In this document: positions 1 through 8,269 of the stretch, in pieces
Layout of the letters: each line of letters begins with the position of its first letter
Position numbering within the stretch: position 1 is the stretch's first letter
Assembly: GCF_004793545.1 (NCBI RefSeq)
Contig: NZ_SRYA01000022.1
Span: forward strand, 20,199 to 84,198
DNA length: 64,000 nucleotides
Origin: Petralouisia muris
GTDB lineage: Bacteria; Bacillota; Clostridia; Lachnospirales; Lachnospiraceae
Reading direction: 5' to 3'
The notes under the pieces: model-generated
The model's database searches: none
What the model saw: the letters and a program-made list of their open reading frames with translations, nothing else
What the model was told of the DNA's origin: nothing
Program-made: the position numbers and the translations under genes

Positions 1-480
1 AGAATGATCCGCAATCATTTCCGATACAGAAAGCTTCTCCTGCTCATTTATCTCATCTGTTTGTTCCAGAACTGTCTGCACTTCTTCCTGTCCATCCTGT
101 TCTGCCGGCAGTTTCTCTTCCTCTTTCACCTTTTTTGAACCCTTTGGCGGTGTGGGAGGCTTTGGCTTATCCGGCCCCTTTGACGGCTGTGCGGTTCCGA
201 CGGTATCCGGACTATACACCAGCATGTCAAGTCCGGCAGAGGGACGGGGAATCACACGTGTACTTACTACCTGGTTTACTTTAGCGGCTGCCATACGGGC
301 TGCATCCACGGCTGCCTTCACCGCACCCACATCGCCCTGAACCTTAATGGTCGTCCAGCCTCCGCCTTTTGTCAGCTCATAGCCAATCAGTTCCACGTTG
401 GCCGACTTCACTGCTGCATCTGCTGCTTCAATGCCGGCAGCCAACCCCTGTGTCTCTATGAGCCCTAAACTTTTCTTCAT
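1..480 (-). CDS. BMC-domain microcompartment shell protein with long charged tail (partial, runs off window)
   Basis: Reading the minus strand from an ATG at 480, preceded by a strong GGAGGTGAGG site, gives MKKSLGLIETQGLAAGIEAADAAV and a complete single BMC fold (about residues 1-90, ending in the usual VIPRPSAGLD). After it comes a Pro/Lys/Glu-rich extension (residues about 105-160) that is still open at the window edge. Shell proteins of this kind form hexameric tiles of the propanediol/ethanolamine-type compartment. It is the last gene visible in the pdu operon and starts only 4 nt after pduH. The extension is much longer than in PduA and might carry a second domain as in PduK-like shell proteins, but its end is not visible. 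Confidence 0.9.
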   Translation of the reverse strand, partial: MKKSLGLIETQGLAAGIEAADAAVKSANVELIGYELTKGGGWTTIKVQGDVGAVKAAVDAARMAAAKVNQVVSTRVIPRPSAGLDMLVYSPDTVGTAQPSKGPDKPKPPTPPKGSKKVKEEEKLPAEQDGQEEVQTVLEQTDEINEQEKLSVSEMIADHS

Positions 481-484
481 TCCC

Positions 485-847
485 TCACCTCCCTTCCAAA
501 GGTTTTAGCGGCAGCTTCTTTACAAGCCGCGCTGCATTTGCCCCCAATACACGTACCTGCTCCACAGACCGAACCGGAATCCTGAACAGAGGATGCTCAA
601 ACTCCAATTTGGAAATATGTAAAACTGCCGTCTGCGCGTCCATTCCGACGCCTACTTCCAAACGGGAAGCCTGTGCGCCCTCCCATGCCAGTGTCAATGC
701 ATCCCCCTCCGTCTTCGTCCAGGTTTCGCAGGGAATGCCTTCTTCCTCTAATCCGTAAAGCAGCTGCCAAAAAGCCTGTTCCGGAACATCCGGACTGCAC
801 AGCACATGGACGGTGGGCTTTGTCATTGCAATTTGGGAAGCATTCAT
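485..847 (-). CDS. pduH: Diol/glycerol dehydratase reactivase small subunit
   Basis: 120 aa beginning MNASQIAMTKPTVHVL; the longer open frame upstream overlaps pduG and is not used. With PduG it forms the chaperone-like factor that swaps damaged, adenosyl-less cobalamin out of the dehydratase. The flavodoxin-like fold is suggested by the start PTVHVLCSP, the VGVGMD segment and the closing NAARLVKKLPLKPL, all usual in DdrB/PduH proteins. The start codon lies 1 nt after the pduG stop, so the two subunits are probably translationally coupled. Confidence 0.9.
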   Translation of the reverse strand: MNASQIAMTKPTVHVLCSPDVPEQAFWQLLYGLEEEGIPCETWTKTEGDALTLAWEGAQASRLEVGVGMDAQTAVLHISKLEFEHPLFRIPVRSVEQVRVLGANAARLVKKLPLKPLEGR

Positions 848-848
848 A

Positions 849-2669
849 TCAACTCCCCCTTTCTGACAAGGAAAGCACCAGTCCTGTTGCCACCGCATTG
901 CGGGGGCCTTCCGTTCCCCGGATATTGCCGCGGCCTGCCACAACCTTATATTGGGACAGCGCATCCGTAACCATCTGCGGCACTTCAAAATCCAAAGCAG
1001 AGCCGCCTACCAGTACAACAAACTGAATATCCCGAACATTTCCTGTAGGGCTGACCCTTGCCAGTGCACGCAGAGCATTCGTTACAAATACCTTTTGCTT
1101 GGCCTGGCGCCGAATCAGACGAATTTTTTCCATAGACCAATCACCCTCCAGCGGTACCATCTCGCCTTCTTTGAGAATAATGGTCTTGGCAAAAATATTA
1201 GGGTCCAGCGGTTCCGTAAAGAATTCTACCGTTCCGTTCTCATGCCTGATATGGAAAAAACTCTCTACCTTTGCCAGAGGATATTTCTTCACATCTTCTG
1301 CAGTATCAAAGCTGTCCAGACCCATTTCCGACTGGATCAAAAGCGTCACCATATTGCCTGCGCCTGCCAGATGGATGGAGTGAATTTCCCCTTCCTGATT
1401 GATGATAGATGCATCAGTGGAACCAGCTCCCATATCCAGAATAGCCAGAGGCTTATTGGTGCCCGGCGTTGTCAACGCTCCCCGGATAGCCATATCAGCC
1501 TCTACGCCTCCGACATGAACTGGAATGCCAATCTGTTCTGAAAACTCTCTGGCAATTGCTTCCATCTGAAGACGGTCCGCCTTCACCATAGCGGCAATGC
1601 CCACTGCGTTTTCCTGGGAAAACTCGTTTGCCAGACCTCCCTGAACTTTCTGAGGCGTAAACGTATCTACTGCCAGCAAATCCTGAATGTGGATATCCTT
1701 TGGATGCTGCTTTGTCAGATTCGCCATAACCTGGCGGACTTTCTCTAACATGCCGCCTGCGTTGGTTCCCGGTTCTCCCCGAACATCTTCCAGAAAAGGA
1801 AGGGATTCCACCGCCTTCATAATTTTTTCTCCGCCTGCATCCACATCTACTTTTACCGTCCGGTTCTGCCCGTAGAATTCAATGAGACCTGCAGGAATTT
1901 TCCGCTCTTTAACATCACCTGCAGGAGTCTTAATTACCACAGCGGAACGGTTGCCAATTAATGCGCGCGCAATAGGTACCACCTGCTGCGTCTCTTCGGA
2001 AGACAATCCAAAAAGCGTTGCAATCCCGTATGGATTGGAGAGTACTTCCACTACGCCGCCCACACCTGCAACTTCCACTGCAGAACGCATGCCCAAAGGA
2101 ACCTTATCCACCAGGGCCACCTCATCTACAATAGGAATCTTATGATGCAGACGATTGTGAATTAGTACGCCGTCATCCCTTTGTACAATCGCTGCGGTTA
2201 CCTGCCGCGTCCCCATAGAACTTTCATTGATCAGCCTTGCGGCGTCTTCAAAGTCCACGCTGGCAGGCACCACTGCAATGTAGTCTTTTCCCCCTGCTGC
2301 TTTGGCAAGCTGGGTGACAAGGATCGTTTCTCCTACGCCCACACCCATGCCGCCAGGCGTAGATGGATTATGTCCAATCATCGTAGATTCTGTAATAATG
2401 GTCTCCGTAATGGTTTCCATAGCTACATCGCCGATCACCGGAGCCGCCTCATTCAAACACACTTCTGAGAGCTCTGCGATCTCAACGCCCACCTTCTCCA
2501 TCGCGCTGGTCAGGGAATGAACGACGCCATTGATGTTCTGCCGGGTTCCCTTGATACCTGTTGTGGGTACTGTGCCGCTGGCCAGAAATTCTACTGAATT
2601 CCCATCAATCTTTGCCAGAGCTGTTTCTGTTGTCGCATTTCCAATATCAATGCCTGCAACAATTTTCAT
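849..2669 (-). CDS. pduG: Diol/glycerol dehydratase reactivase large subunit
   Basis: 606 aa starting MKIVAGIDIGNATTETALAK, with a GGGAGG site 7 nt upstream; a TTG 15 nt earlier is in frame but lies on that site. The protein is an actin/Hsp70-like ATPase: N-terminal phosphate-binding loop GIDIGNATTE (about residues 5-14), a second actin-type loop LDMGAGSTDASI near residue 410, and the glycine-rich VVLVGGSALDFE near residue 560. It reactivates the B12 enzyme using ATP, together with PduH. Length matches PduG/DdrA (about 605-610 aa). It lies between pduE and pduH in the same operon. Confidence 0.97.
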   Translation of the reverse strand: MKIVAGIDIGNATTETALAKIDGNSVEFLASGTVPTTGIKGTRQNINGVVHSLTSAMEKVGVEIAELSEVCLNEAAPVIGDVAMETITETIITESTMIGHNPSTPGGMGVGVGETILVTQLAKAAGGKDYIAVVPASVDFEDAARLINESSMGTRQVTAAIVQRDDGVLIHNRLHHKIPIVDEVALVDKVPLGMRSAVEVAGVGGVVEVLSNPYGIATLFGLSSEETQQVVPIARALIGNRSAVVIKTPAGDVKERKIPAGLIEFYGQNRTVKVDVDAGGEKIMKAVESLPFLEDVRGEPGTNAGGMLEKVRQVMANLTKQHPKDIHIQDLLAVDTFTPQKVQGGLANEFSQENAVGIAAMVKADRLQMEAIAREFSEQIGIPVHVGGVEADMAIRGALTTPGTNKPLAILDMGAGSTDASIINQEGEIHSIHLAGAGNMVTLLIQSEMGLDSFDTAEDVKKYPLAKVESFFHIRHENGTVEFFTEPLDPNIFAKTIILKEGEMVPLEGDWSMEKIRLIRRQAKQKVFVTNALRALARVSPTGNVRDIQFVVLVGGSALDFEVPQMVTDALSQYKVVAGRGNIRGTEGPRNAVATGLVLSLSERGS

Positions 2670-2696
2670 AGTGGAACCTCCCAACTTTGCAGAATC

Positions 2697-3206
2697 TTAG
2701 AATTTCTTCAGCCTTCCTCGCTGCTCATAAACATCAGCAGCTTCACGGACAAGGGCAGCCGCTGTTTTAGCGCCATATTTCTGATCTAATTCATTGGCAA
2801 TATCAATCAATTCCTGTTTGCTGGAACGATACGGACGCAATGCATTATAAATCTCCAGCAAACGATCATCCGGTACAGCAATCAGTTCAGCCGCACGGCG
2901 CAGATTACCTGCAAATGCTTCACGGTTTACAGATTCTGCCACCTGAGCCTGCATCTCCAGAGTATCAGGAGAAATACGCATATCATCTGCAGTAATGTCA
3001 CCGGAAATCACTTTCTCATAACTTAAGGAAGTGAAAGGCTTGCCTGTAGGGGTTTTAATTTTATCGGCCATATTCTCAGCCAGCGGGTAATTCGCAGAGG
3101 TAACCTTGCCGCCTACAGAGGCAGCAGGAGCTGATGGGGAACTACCGTTATTCATGGCCTGCATAACCTGTTCTACAATCTGTTTCATTAAAAGTTCCTG
3201 ATCCAT
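2697..3206 (-). CDS. pduE: Diol/glycerol dehydratase small subunit
   Basis: 169 aa starting MDQELLMKQIVEQVMQ, with AAAGGAGG placed correctly; an in-frame GTG 18 nt upstream overlaps this site. The first 18 residues form an amphipathic helix followed by a Ser/Pro/Ala-rich linker (about 20-35), the layout of a microcompartment encapsulation peptide. The body (SYEKVISGDITADDMRIS to QRGRLKKF) is the gamma subunit of the B12-dependent dehydratase, completing the C/D/E heterotrimer. Only 14 nt separate it from pduD. Confidence 0.95.
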   Translation of the reverse strand: MDQELLMKQIVEQVMQAMNNGSSPSAPAASVGGKVTSANYPLAENMADKIKTPTGKPFTSLSYEKVISGDITADDMRISPDTLEMQAQVAESVNREAFAGNLRRAAELIAVPDDRLLEIYNALRPYRSSKQELIDIANELDQKYGAKTAAALVREAADVYEQRGRLKKF

Positions 3207-3220
3207 GATTATGCCTCCTT

Positions 3221-3898
3221 TCACTGGAATGATACTGCGACAGCCTGAGGTCGCTTATCGTTGTCAACATGTTCTGTTTCTTTAATATGCAGCAATGCTG
3301 CAATCGCCTGATAAGTAGGACGCGCCATCTGGTCATTGCGGACTGGTACCGGCGTTGGAGCCTCACCTTTCGCATACTTGGCAGCATTCTTGCCAATCTG
3401 GCGGAATGTATCCATCTCAATCAGCGGAGCCTGTGAAAACAACTCCAGATTACTAAGAGGCGGAAGATCCTTCTGGTGGATTACCGTAGTGCCCTTAGAC
3501 TGAATTCCAATACCAATGCCTGAGCCTGAATATTCAGCAGCATCATGAGCGATAAATGAAACATCTGAAGTGCGGTATACACGTACCACACGCCATTTTA
3601 ATCCTTCTTCTTCAATACCTGCAATAATCTCACGCAATACTTTATCGTGGGGCTGATGAATAATTGTTTCGGTTTGATAAATGCCAAAAGCCGGCGCCAA
3701 ACCAATTACAACTTCATCAGGTGCAACTCCCTTAGGTGCATCTCCCTGCTCGGTCAAGGTCATCTTGCCGGCTGCAGGCAGGGTTGCAGGTGCAGGTGCA
3801 GCTGCTGCAGGCGCGGATGCCGCAGGAGCTGGCTGACTTGTCATTTCTTTTATTACTTCTGCAATAACGCTGCGCAGTGTTTTTTCATCAAAAGTCAT
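3221..3898 (-). CDS. pduD: Diol/glycerol dehydratase medium subunit
   Basis: 225 aa starting [19 protein letters not shown]; an in-frame GTG at 3907 sits right on the ribosome-binding site, so the ATG is preferred. The N-terminal helix plus an Ala/Pro linker (about residues 22-45) is a textbook encapsulation peptide that targets the enzyme into the shell. The remaining beta-subunit domain ([20 protein letters not shown] and later [20 protein letters not shown]) contributes to the cobalamin lower-face pocket. It lies between pduC and pduE. Confidence 0.95.
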   Translation of the reverse strand: MTFDEKTLRSVIAEVIKEMTSQPAPAASAPAAAAPAPATLPAAGKMTLTEQGDAPKGVAPDEVVIGLAPAFGIYQTETIIHQPHDKVLREIIAGIEEEGLKWRVVRVYRTSDVSFIAHDAAEYSGSGIGIGIQSKGTTVIHQKDLPPLSNLELFSQAPLIEMDTFRQIGKNAAKYAKGEAPTPVPVRNDQMARPTYQAIAALLHIKETEHVDNDKRPQAVAVSFQ

Positions 3899-3916
3899 AT
3901 CTAGCACACCTCCTTC

Positions 3917-5578
3917 TTAAATGTCTTCCGGCCGAATAGCATTCGGGATATCGCTGAGCTGTTTCCATCTCTCTTCACTGATCTGGTAGCCAGTCATCGG
4001 TCCATGGTAATCATTCGGCGCATTAACAGCAGACAATACGTGGAAATTGTCTCCAAAAATAGAAGCTGTGTGGAGATAGTCGCCTGCCACCTTCTGACGA
4101 AGCATATTGTAAATATTCTGTGCCACATCCGGGAATCCAGCTTTGTCAAGAGCTTTTACAAAGTCTACGCCTGTTACATTGCGCGCCATCATATCTTCAA
4201 TTGCCTTTAAGTCTTCGTTTACATTACGATCCGGCATATCATTCGATCCATTTGCATATGTAGCTGCTTCCACTTCTGCATCTGTAATTGGAGGCAGACC
4301 CAGCTCACGGAACAGACCCTGAAGCGCACGCGCTGCCTTGTTGCGGGCTTTCAGAACATCTTCTTCACGAACTGGCTGCAGACCGCCGTCAATCTTCATA
4401 TCACGCTGGATAATATTCCAGTCATCATAATCTTCTGCATCCCAGTTGGATCCTGCGAACATATTATCATAGTTTGGAGTAGCAGAATAACCGGAGCATA
4501 TGTAGTCAGTTCCGGAGAAGAACTGAGGCACGCTGCGGGCTACACGGCGCAGATCAGAATGTGTAAAGGTCTGGTCGTTGGAAGTTGTGGATTCCAGATC
4601 AAGAAGCATAGCAATCAGATTCTCAGCAGCGATTGCACGAATACCGCCAGGTACGCCAGCTGGAACTCCTACACAGGATACAGAACCGTTCTGTGTTCCC
4701 TGTACGCCTGCGCCCTTGGTAATTGCAAGACAGCGAGCTTCCAGATACAGCATAGATTTGCCTTCTGCATAACCCATCTGAACCTCAGAACCTGTACCGG
4801 AGGTGAAACGCATCTTCAAGCCCCGGCTTGCATAGCAGCTTGCCAAAAATGCTTTTGAATAAGGAGTGTCATCGCCGTCCATAAATACCGGCTCTGTACC
4901 ATATACGGAAATTGTCTCAGCATAAGTGGTAAAACCACGCATACCAAGCATCAGCTCTGTAGCTTCTTCCAATGCACACTGTGTCATAACTCCGGGGCGT
5001 CCCACCTGAGCGCCTACCATAATAGCAATTGCATTAAAAGGTGCGTAACGGGCAATACCAACGGTTGTCTCCATCTCCGCAAAACCACGTACGCCTGCTT
5101 CTGCAGCGTCAGCTGCAATCTGAACTGGATTATCCTTTACGTTAGTAACATGACACTGATTTGCAGGCATCAGGCGGGCGCGCATCTTTGACATACCCAT
5201 CATGATTTCTACAATTGTCATCTTTCCTACAACCTCTGTTAACTTCGCCGGGGTAATGGAAAGGGTAATATCCAAAATTTCTTTACGTGAAACATTGATA
5301 TCTACAATCTTGCGTGCGATTTCCAAAGAATCCAGCGCCATAGCCTTCTCTGCATTCTCCAGACGGATCGCATGATCTGCAATAAAAGTATCCAGCATAT
5401 CAAAATCAGCACGGCACTTGCCGTCTAATTCTGTCACACGGCCATTTTCAATCTTGATGCTTGGGGTGGGATCGAAAGGGCTGTTCATGGCGATCAGACC
5501 AACTTCCGGCCACTCTTTGACGTAACCGTCCTGATTTACCGGGCGGTTCGCCAACACTTCAAAACGTTTTGATTTCAT
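3917..5578 (-). CDS. pduC: Propanediol/glycerol dehydratase large subunit
   Basis: 553 aa, the usual length of the catalytic subunit. A TIM-barrel enzyme that uses adenosylcobalamin to turn 1,2-propanediol into propionaldehyde or glycerol into 3-hydroxypropionaldehyde. Recognisable stretches are MKSKRFEVLANRPVNQDG, MSKMRARLMPANQCHVTN, GFAEMETTVGIARYAPFNA, SGTGSEVQMGYAEGKSMLYL and VPAGVPGGIRAI. A GGAAGGAG site precedes the ATG. The sequence alone does not say which diol is preferred. The neighbours (shell, reactivase, alcohol dehydrogenase) fit either fucose/rhamnose-derived propanediol or glycerol use. Confidence 0.97.
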   Translation of the reverse strand: MKSKRFEVLANRPVNQDGYVKEWPEVGLIAMNSPFDPTPSIKIENGRVTELDGKCRADFDMLDTFIADHAIRLENAEKAMALDSLEIARKIVDINVSRKEILDITLSITPAKLTEVVGKMTIVEIMMGMSKMRARLMPANQCHVTNVKDNPVQIAADAAEAGVRGFAEMETTVGIARYAPFNAIAIMVGAQVGRPGVMTQCALEEATELMLGMRGFTTYAETISVYGTEPVFMDGDDTPYSKAFLASCYASRGLKMRFTSGTGSEVQMGYAEGKSMLYLEARCLAITKGAGVQGTQNGSVSCVGVPAGVPGGIRAIAAENLIAMLLDLESTTSNDQTFTHSDLRRVARSVPQFFSGTDYICSGYSATPNYDNMFAGSNWDAEDYDDWNIIQRDMKIDGGLQPVREEDVLKARNKAARALQGLFRELGLPPITDAEVEAATYANGSNDMPDRNVNEDLKAIEDMMARNVTGVDFVKALDKAGFPDVAQNIYNMLRQKVAGDYLHTASIFGDNFHVLSAVNAPNDYHGPMTGYQISEERWKQLSDIPNAIRPEDI

Positions 5579-5599
5579 AGCTTACAGCTCCTTCCTGAA

Positions 5600-6409
5600 T
5601 TAAAGAATGTAAGGGGTAGTCGTTGATTTCAGTTCCTCGTCCGGCGCCAAAGTCTTCAATAACTGAAGTCCTACGTCACGCGCTGCGATAATCGCCTGTT
5701 TTACTGCACCGGAATCTCCGGAGAAGAAATAATTCACCTCGTTAGAGAAGCTGGTTCCGCCGTTGCCGGGCGTTGCAAGAGTCACGCCGTCGATGGTTGC
5801 AGCCTTAGAAGCCGCATCAGCCAGAACTACGCCGATACCTGCCGGAGCGCCTACTGTGATACCGAATGCCTTGCCAAGAGGCGCACCCCAAACTTTATTT
5901 AATACATAAGAAGCGCGGGCACTGTACTGGAACTCCAGATGTCCTGCACTGTTGCCGTAAACGTCGCCCATAGTACGCGGAATCTCACGCAGGCAAACTT
6001 CTACTGCACGGCGGGCGTCAGATACGTCCTCAGCCCCAAAAATAATTAAAGAACCATGGCCTGCTCCTCCTTCTGTATCACGGGGGCACTCTACCAGAAG
6101 GCATTCACTGTTGGTTGCTTTTACTGCTTCGTCAGCTGCAAAAATCTGCGGACCTGCACCAACACGGTCACTGATAATGCCGATTGCGCGGTACTTCGGA
6201 TCTATTTTAAGAGCTTCGTGAACCTGATGGTCAAGATTTGCAATAACCAGGCCAATGGTATGGCCCATAGTTGTGCCTACATACTCTGTCAGGTTGCATG
6301 TGGGCGAAGCAGCTGCAGCCGGTTCTTTGCAGCATTCTTCTGCAGGAGAAGCAATGGCTCCAAGCCTCTTCATAACTTCTTCCATGATGTTGTTGTTCAA
6401 TTCATCCAT
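5600..6409 (-). CDS. pduB: BMC tandem-domain shell protein
   Basis: 269 aa starting MDELNNNIMEEVMKRLG behind TGGAGGG. Two BMC domains in tandem (about residues 45-150 and 155-265) make a trimeric shell tile that may hold a gated pore. The N-terminal extension with a short helix and an Ala/Pro-rich linker (about 1-40) resembles the PduB N-terminus that couples shell and lumen enzymes. The closing stretch KTLAPDEELKSTTTPYIL is typical. It follows pduA and precedes pduC. Confidence 0.95.
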   Translation of the reverse strand: MDELNNNIMEEVMKRLGAIASPAEECCKEPAAAASPTCNLTEYVGTTMGHTIGLVIANLDHQVHEALKIDPKYRAIGIISDRVGAGPQIFAADEAVKATNSECLLVECPRDTEGGAGHGSLIIFGAEDVSDARRAVEVCLREIPRTMGDVYGNSAGHLEFQYSARASYVLNKVWGAPLGKAFGITVGAPAGIGVVLADAASKAATIDGVTLATPGNGGTSFSNEVNYFFSGDSGAVKQAIIAARDVGLQLLKTLAPDEELKSTTTPYIL

Positions 6410-6490
6410 GTGTTTTCCCTCCAAAATAATATTTTTGCTATTTCAGCGTTTCCACATAAACAGTGGGGTTACTCATAATGAATCCCGTAA

Positions 6491-6769
6491 TTATTCCATA
6501 TGGGGAAGGATCTTCTCCACATCTGTATGCGGTCTCGGGATTACGTGGCAGGAAACAACCGTTCCAACTTTTTCAGCGGCAATGGATCCAGCGTCTACAG
6601 ACGCTTTAACTGCGCCTACGTCACCACGTACCATAACGGTAACTAAGCCGGAACCGATCTTTTCATAACCGACCAGGGCAACATTTGCGGACTTAACCAT
6701 AGCGTCAGCAGCTTCAATAGCGCCTACCAGACCCTTTGTCTCTACCATACCAAGGGCTTCTCTTTGCAT
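6491..6769 (-). CDS. pduA: BMC hexameric shell protein
   Basis: 92 aa starting [20 protein letters not shown] with AGGAGG 7 nt upstream. A single BMC domain with the canonical core [20 protein letters not shown] and the C-terminal [14 protein letters not shown]. It is the major shell hexamer and the first structural gene of the operon, transcribed from the promoter at about 6856-6909. Confidence 0.96.
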   Translation of the reverse strand: MQREALGMVETKGLVGAIEAADAMVKSANVALVGYEKIGSGLVTVMVRGDVGAVKASVDAGSIAAEKVGTVVSCHVIPRPHTDVEKILPHME

Positions 6770-6855
6770 TTTGATTCCTCCTTGTAATATACTGCGGTGC
6801 ATTCGTCAATTTAATTACAATGCACACACAATTGGTTAATTTGTTGCTATTTTTT

Positions 6856-6909
6856 ATTATACTAAAAACAGACTTGTACTTTCTTGTCGTTGTCAGAGAC
6901 TTTTTTGTC
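6856..6909 (-). promoter_or_regulatory. Putative pduA operon promoter with AraC-type direct repeats
   Basis: On the minus strand a TATAAT (6856-6861) lacks a recognisable -35 hexamer. In its place lies GACAAGAAAGT (6878-6888), and exactly 21 bp further upstream lies GACAAAAAAGT (6899-6909), 10 of 11 bases identical. Two same-oriented half-sites two helical turns apart, the nearer one covering the -35 position, is the arrangement used by AraC-family activators. The response regulator at 8270-9328 is the obvious candidate. The rest of 6770-7000 is AT-rich, with no further gene seen. Confidence 0.6.
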
Positions 6910-7002
6910 TAATATTTTGTTAAGTTTGCACAATTATTTTTTCTGTACAAAACAATGATTTTTTGCAATCAGCACATTTTTTACAAACGCCTTCCTGCTG
7001 CA

Positions 7003-7041
7003 TAAAAACCGGCGGCCCTGCCCGTTAGACAGAGCCGCCGG
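7003..7041 (-). terminator. Rho-independent terminator of the alcohol dehydrogenase gene
   Basis: The stem CCGGCGGC / GCCGCCGG (7009-7016 with 7034-7041, extendable by CTG/CAG) is followed on the minus strand by TTTTTAT. It lies 18 nt after the stop of the gene at 7059 and separates the regulatory unit from the pduA promoter. Confidence 0.85.
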
Positions 7042-7058
7042 CTCAATATTTTATTCTG

Positions 7059-8198
7059 TTAACCCATGATCTGTTTCAGAAGAGCCGCAGCCTCTTCTTC
7101 ATTCGCTCTTCGGGGATTGGTAGCATATGTAGCGTCTGCGAGGGCTGCTGACACAAGTTCCCCCTGCATTTCTCTGACACTTGCCAAATCTGCTCCCCAC
7201 TCCTTAAGGGTGGATGGAATCTTCAGTGTATGGTTCAAACGTTCTATTTCGCGAATCAGATTAGACACCCCGAGCCGGACATTGGCAGCCGGAAAATCCA
7301 TAATTTTTGCGATCCGCTGATACTTTCTTGCCGCCACAGTATATTCTCCTCCCACTACATGGGATAAATCCGCATTAAAAGCCATAACTTTCGGCAGCAG
7401 CATCGCATTAATGCGCCCGTGGGCAATATGCAGTTTCCCGCCAATGGCATGAGCCAGGCTGTGATTAATTCCTAATCCGGCTGAGTTAAACGCAAGCCCA
7501 GCCATGCAGGAGGCATTCTGCATCTTGGTCCGCGCAAGTAAATCCCCTCCGTCCTTATAGGCCAGGGGTAAAAATCGAAAGACCAAAGAAATGGCTTTTT
7601 CACACATGGCGTCCGAAAAATCATTGGCATTGGTTGAAACATAAGCCTCAAGAGCATGAGTCAGCACATCCATGCCGGCGTCAGCGGTAACAGATGAAGG
7701 AGCGCTGGCTGTAAGATAAGGATCCAGAATAGCAACCGGCGGACGCAGCGCCTGGCTGTCCAGAGGATATTTGACTCCCCGGGCGCTGTCAGTAATCACG
7801 GCATAATCTGTAACCTCAGAACCGGTGCCGCTGGTGGTAGGAACAGCAAAACATTCCATCTTGTCTGTTTCAACCTGAAGCACCTTCTTGGCAATGGCAC
7901 GGATTGCCTTCGCCGCATCAATCGTAGAGCCGCCTCCAACGGCAATTACAGTCTCTGCCTGACACTCTTCAAAAGCCTTCACTCCCGCAGCCACCACCTC
8001 AATAGGCGGATCAGGCACTACGCCGTCAAATACGCTGACCTGACATCTTGTCAAATAGGAAATCACTCTCTCTATCGTCCCTAACTGTACCATAAAGCGA
8101 TCTGTAACGATAAGAACTCTCCGATCTTCCACCCGGCGCAGACGTTCCAAGGCGCCTTCCCCAAAAAATATCCTGGTACTGAAACTAAATTCCTGCAT
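7059..8198 (-). CDS. pduQ: Iron-dependent alcohol dehydrogenase (propanol / 1,3-propanediol dehydrogenase type)
   Basis: 379 aa when started at MQEFSFSTRIFFGEGAL, which has ATGGAGG 6 nt upstream; a longer frame reaches back to 8267 or 8291 but adds residues the family lacks. NAD binding is seen in AVGGGSTIDAAKAI and VPTTSGTGSEVT. Metal ligands are in TADAGMDVLTHALEAY (Asp), NHSLAHAIGG (two His) and HIAHGRINAM (His). It would reduce the aldehyde made by the dehydratase and recycle NAD+. It lies downstream of the response regulator, not in the main pdu operon, and ends at a terminator. Confidence 0.88.
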   Translation of the reverse strand: MQEFSFSTRIFFGEGALERLRRVEDRRVLIVTDRFMVQLGTIERVISYLTRCQVSVFDGVVPDPPIEVVAAGVKAFEECQAETVIAVGGGSTIDAAKAIRAIAKKVLQVETDKMECFAVPTTSGTGSEVTDYAVITDSARGVKYPLDSQALRPPVAILDPYLTASAPSSVTADAGMDVLTHALEAYVSTNANDFSDAMCEKAISLVFRFLPLAYKDGGDLLARTKMQNASCMAGLAFNSAGLGINHSLAHAIGGKLHIAHGRINAMLLPKVMAFNADLSHVVGGEYTVAARKYQRIAKIMDFPAANVRLGVSNLIREIERLNHTLKIPSTLKEWGADLASVREMQGELVSAALADATYATNPRRANEEEAAALLKQIMG

Positions 8199-8269
8199 CG
8201 CAACCTCCATTCTGCCGCCAACACCCACAGGCACGGATGCACCTTCTCCATATTGTCTGAATTCCATTT

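Noticed and set aside
673..2468. Plus-strand open frames opposite pduG and pduH
   Set aside because: These are shadows of the minus-strand pdu genes, with no ribosome sites or family sequence.
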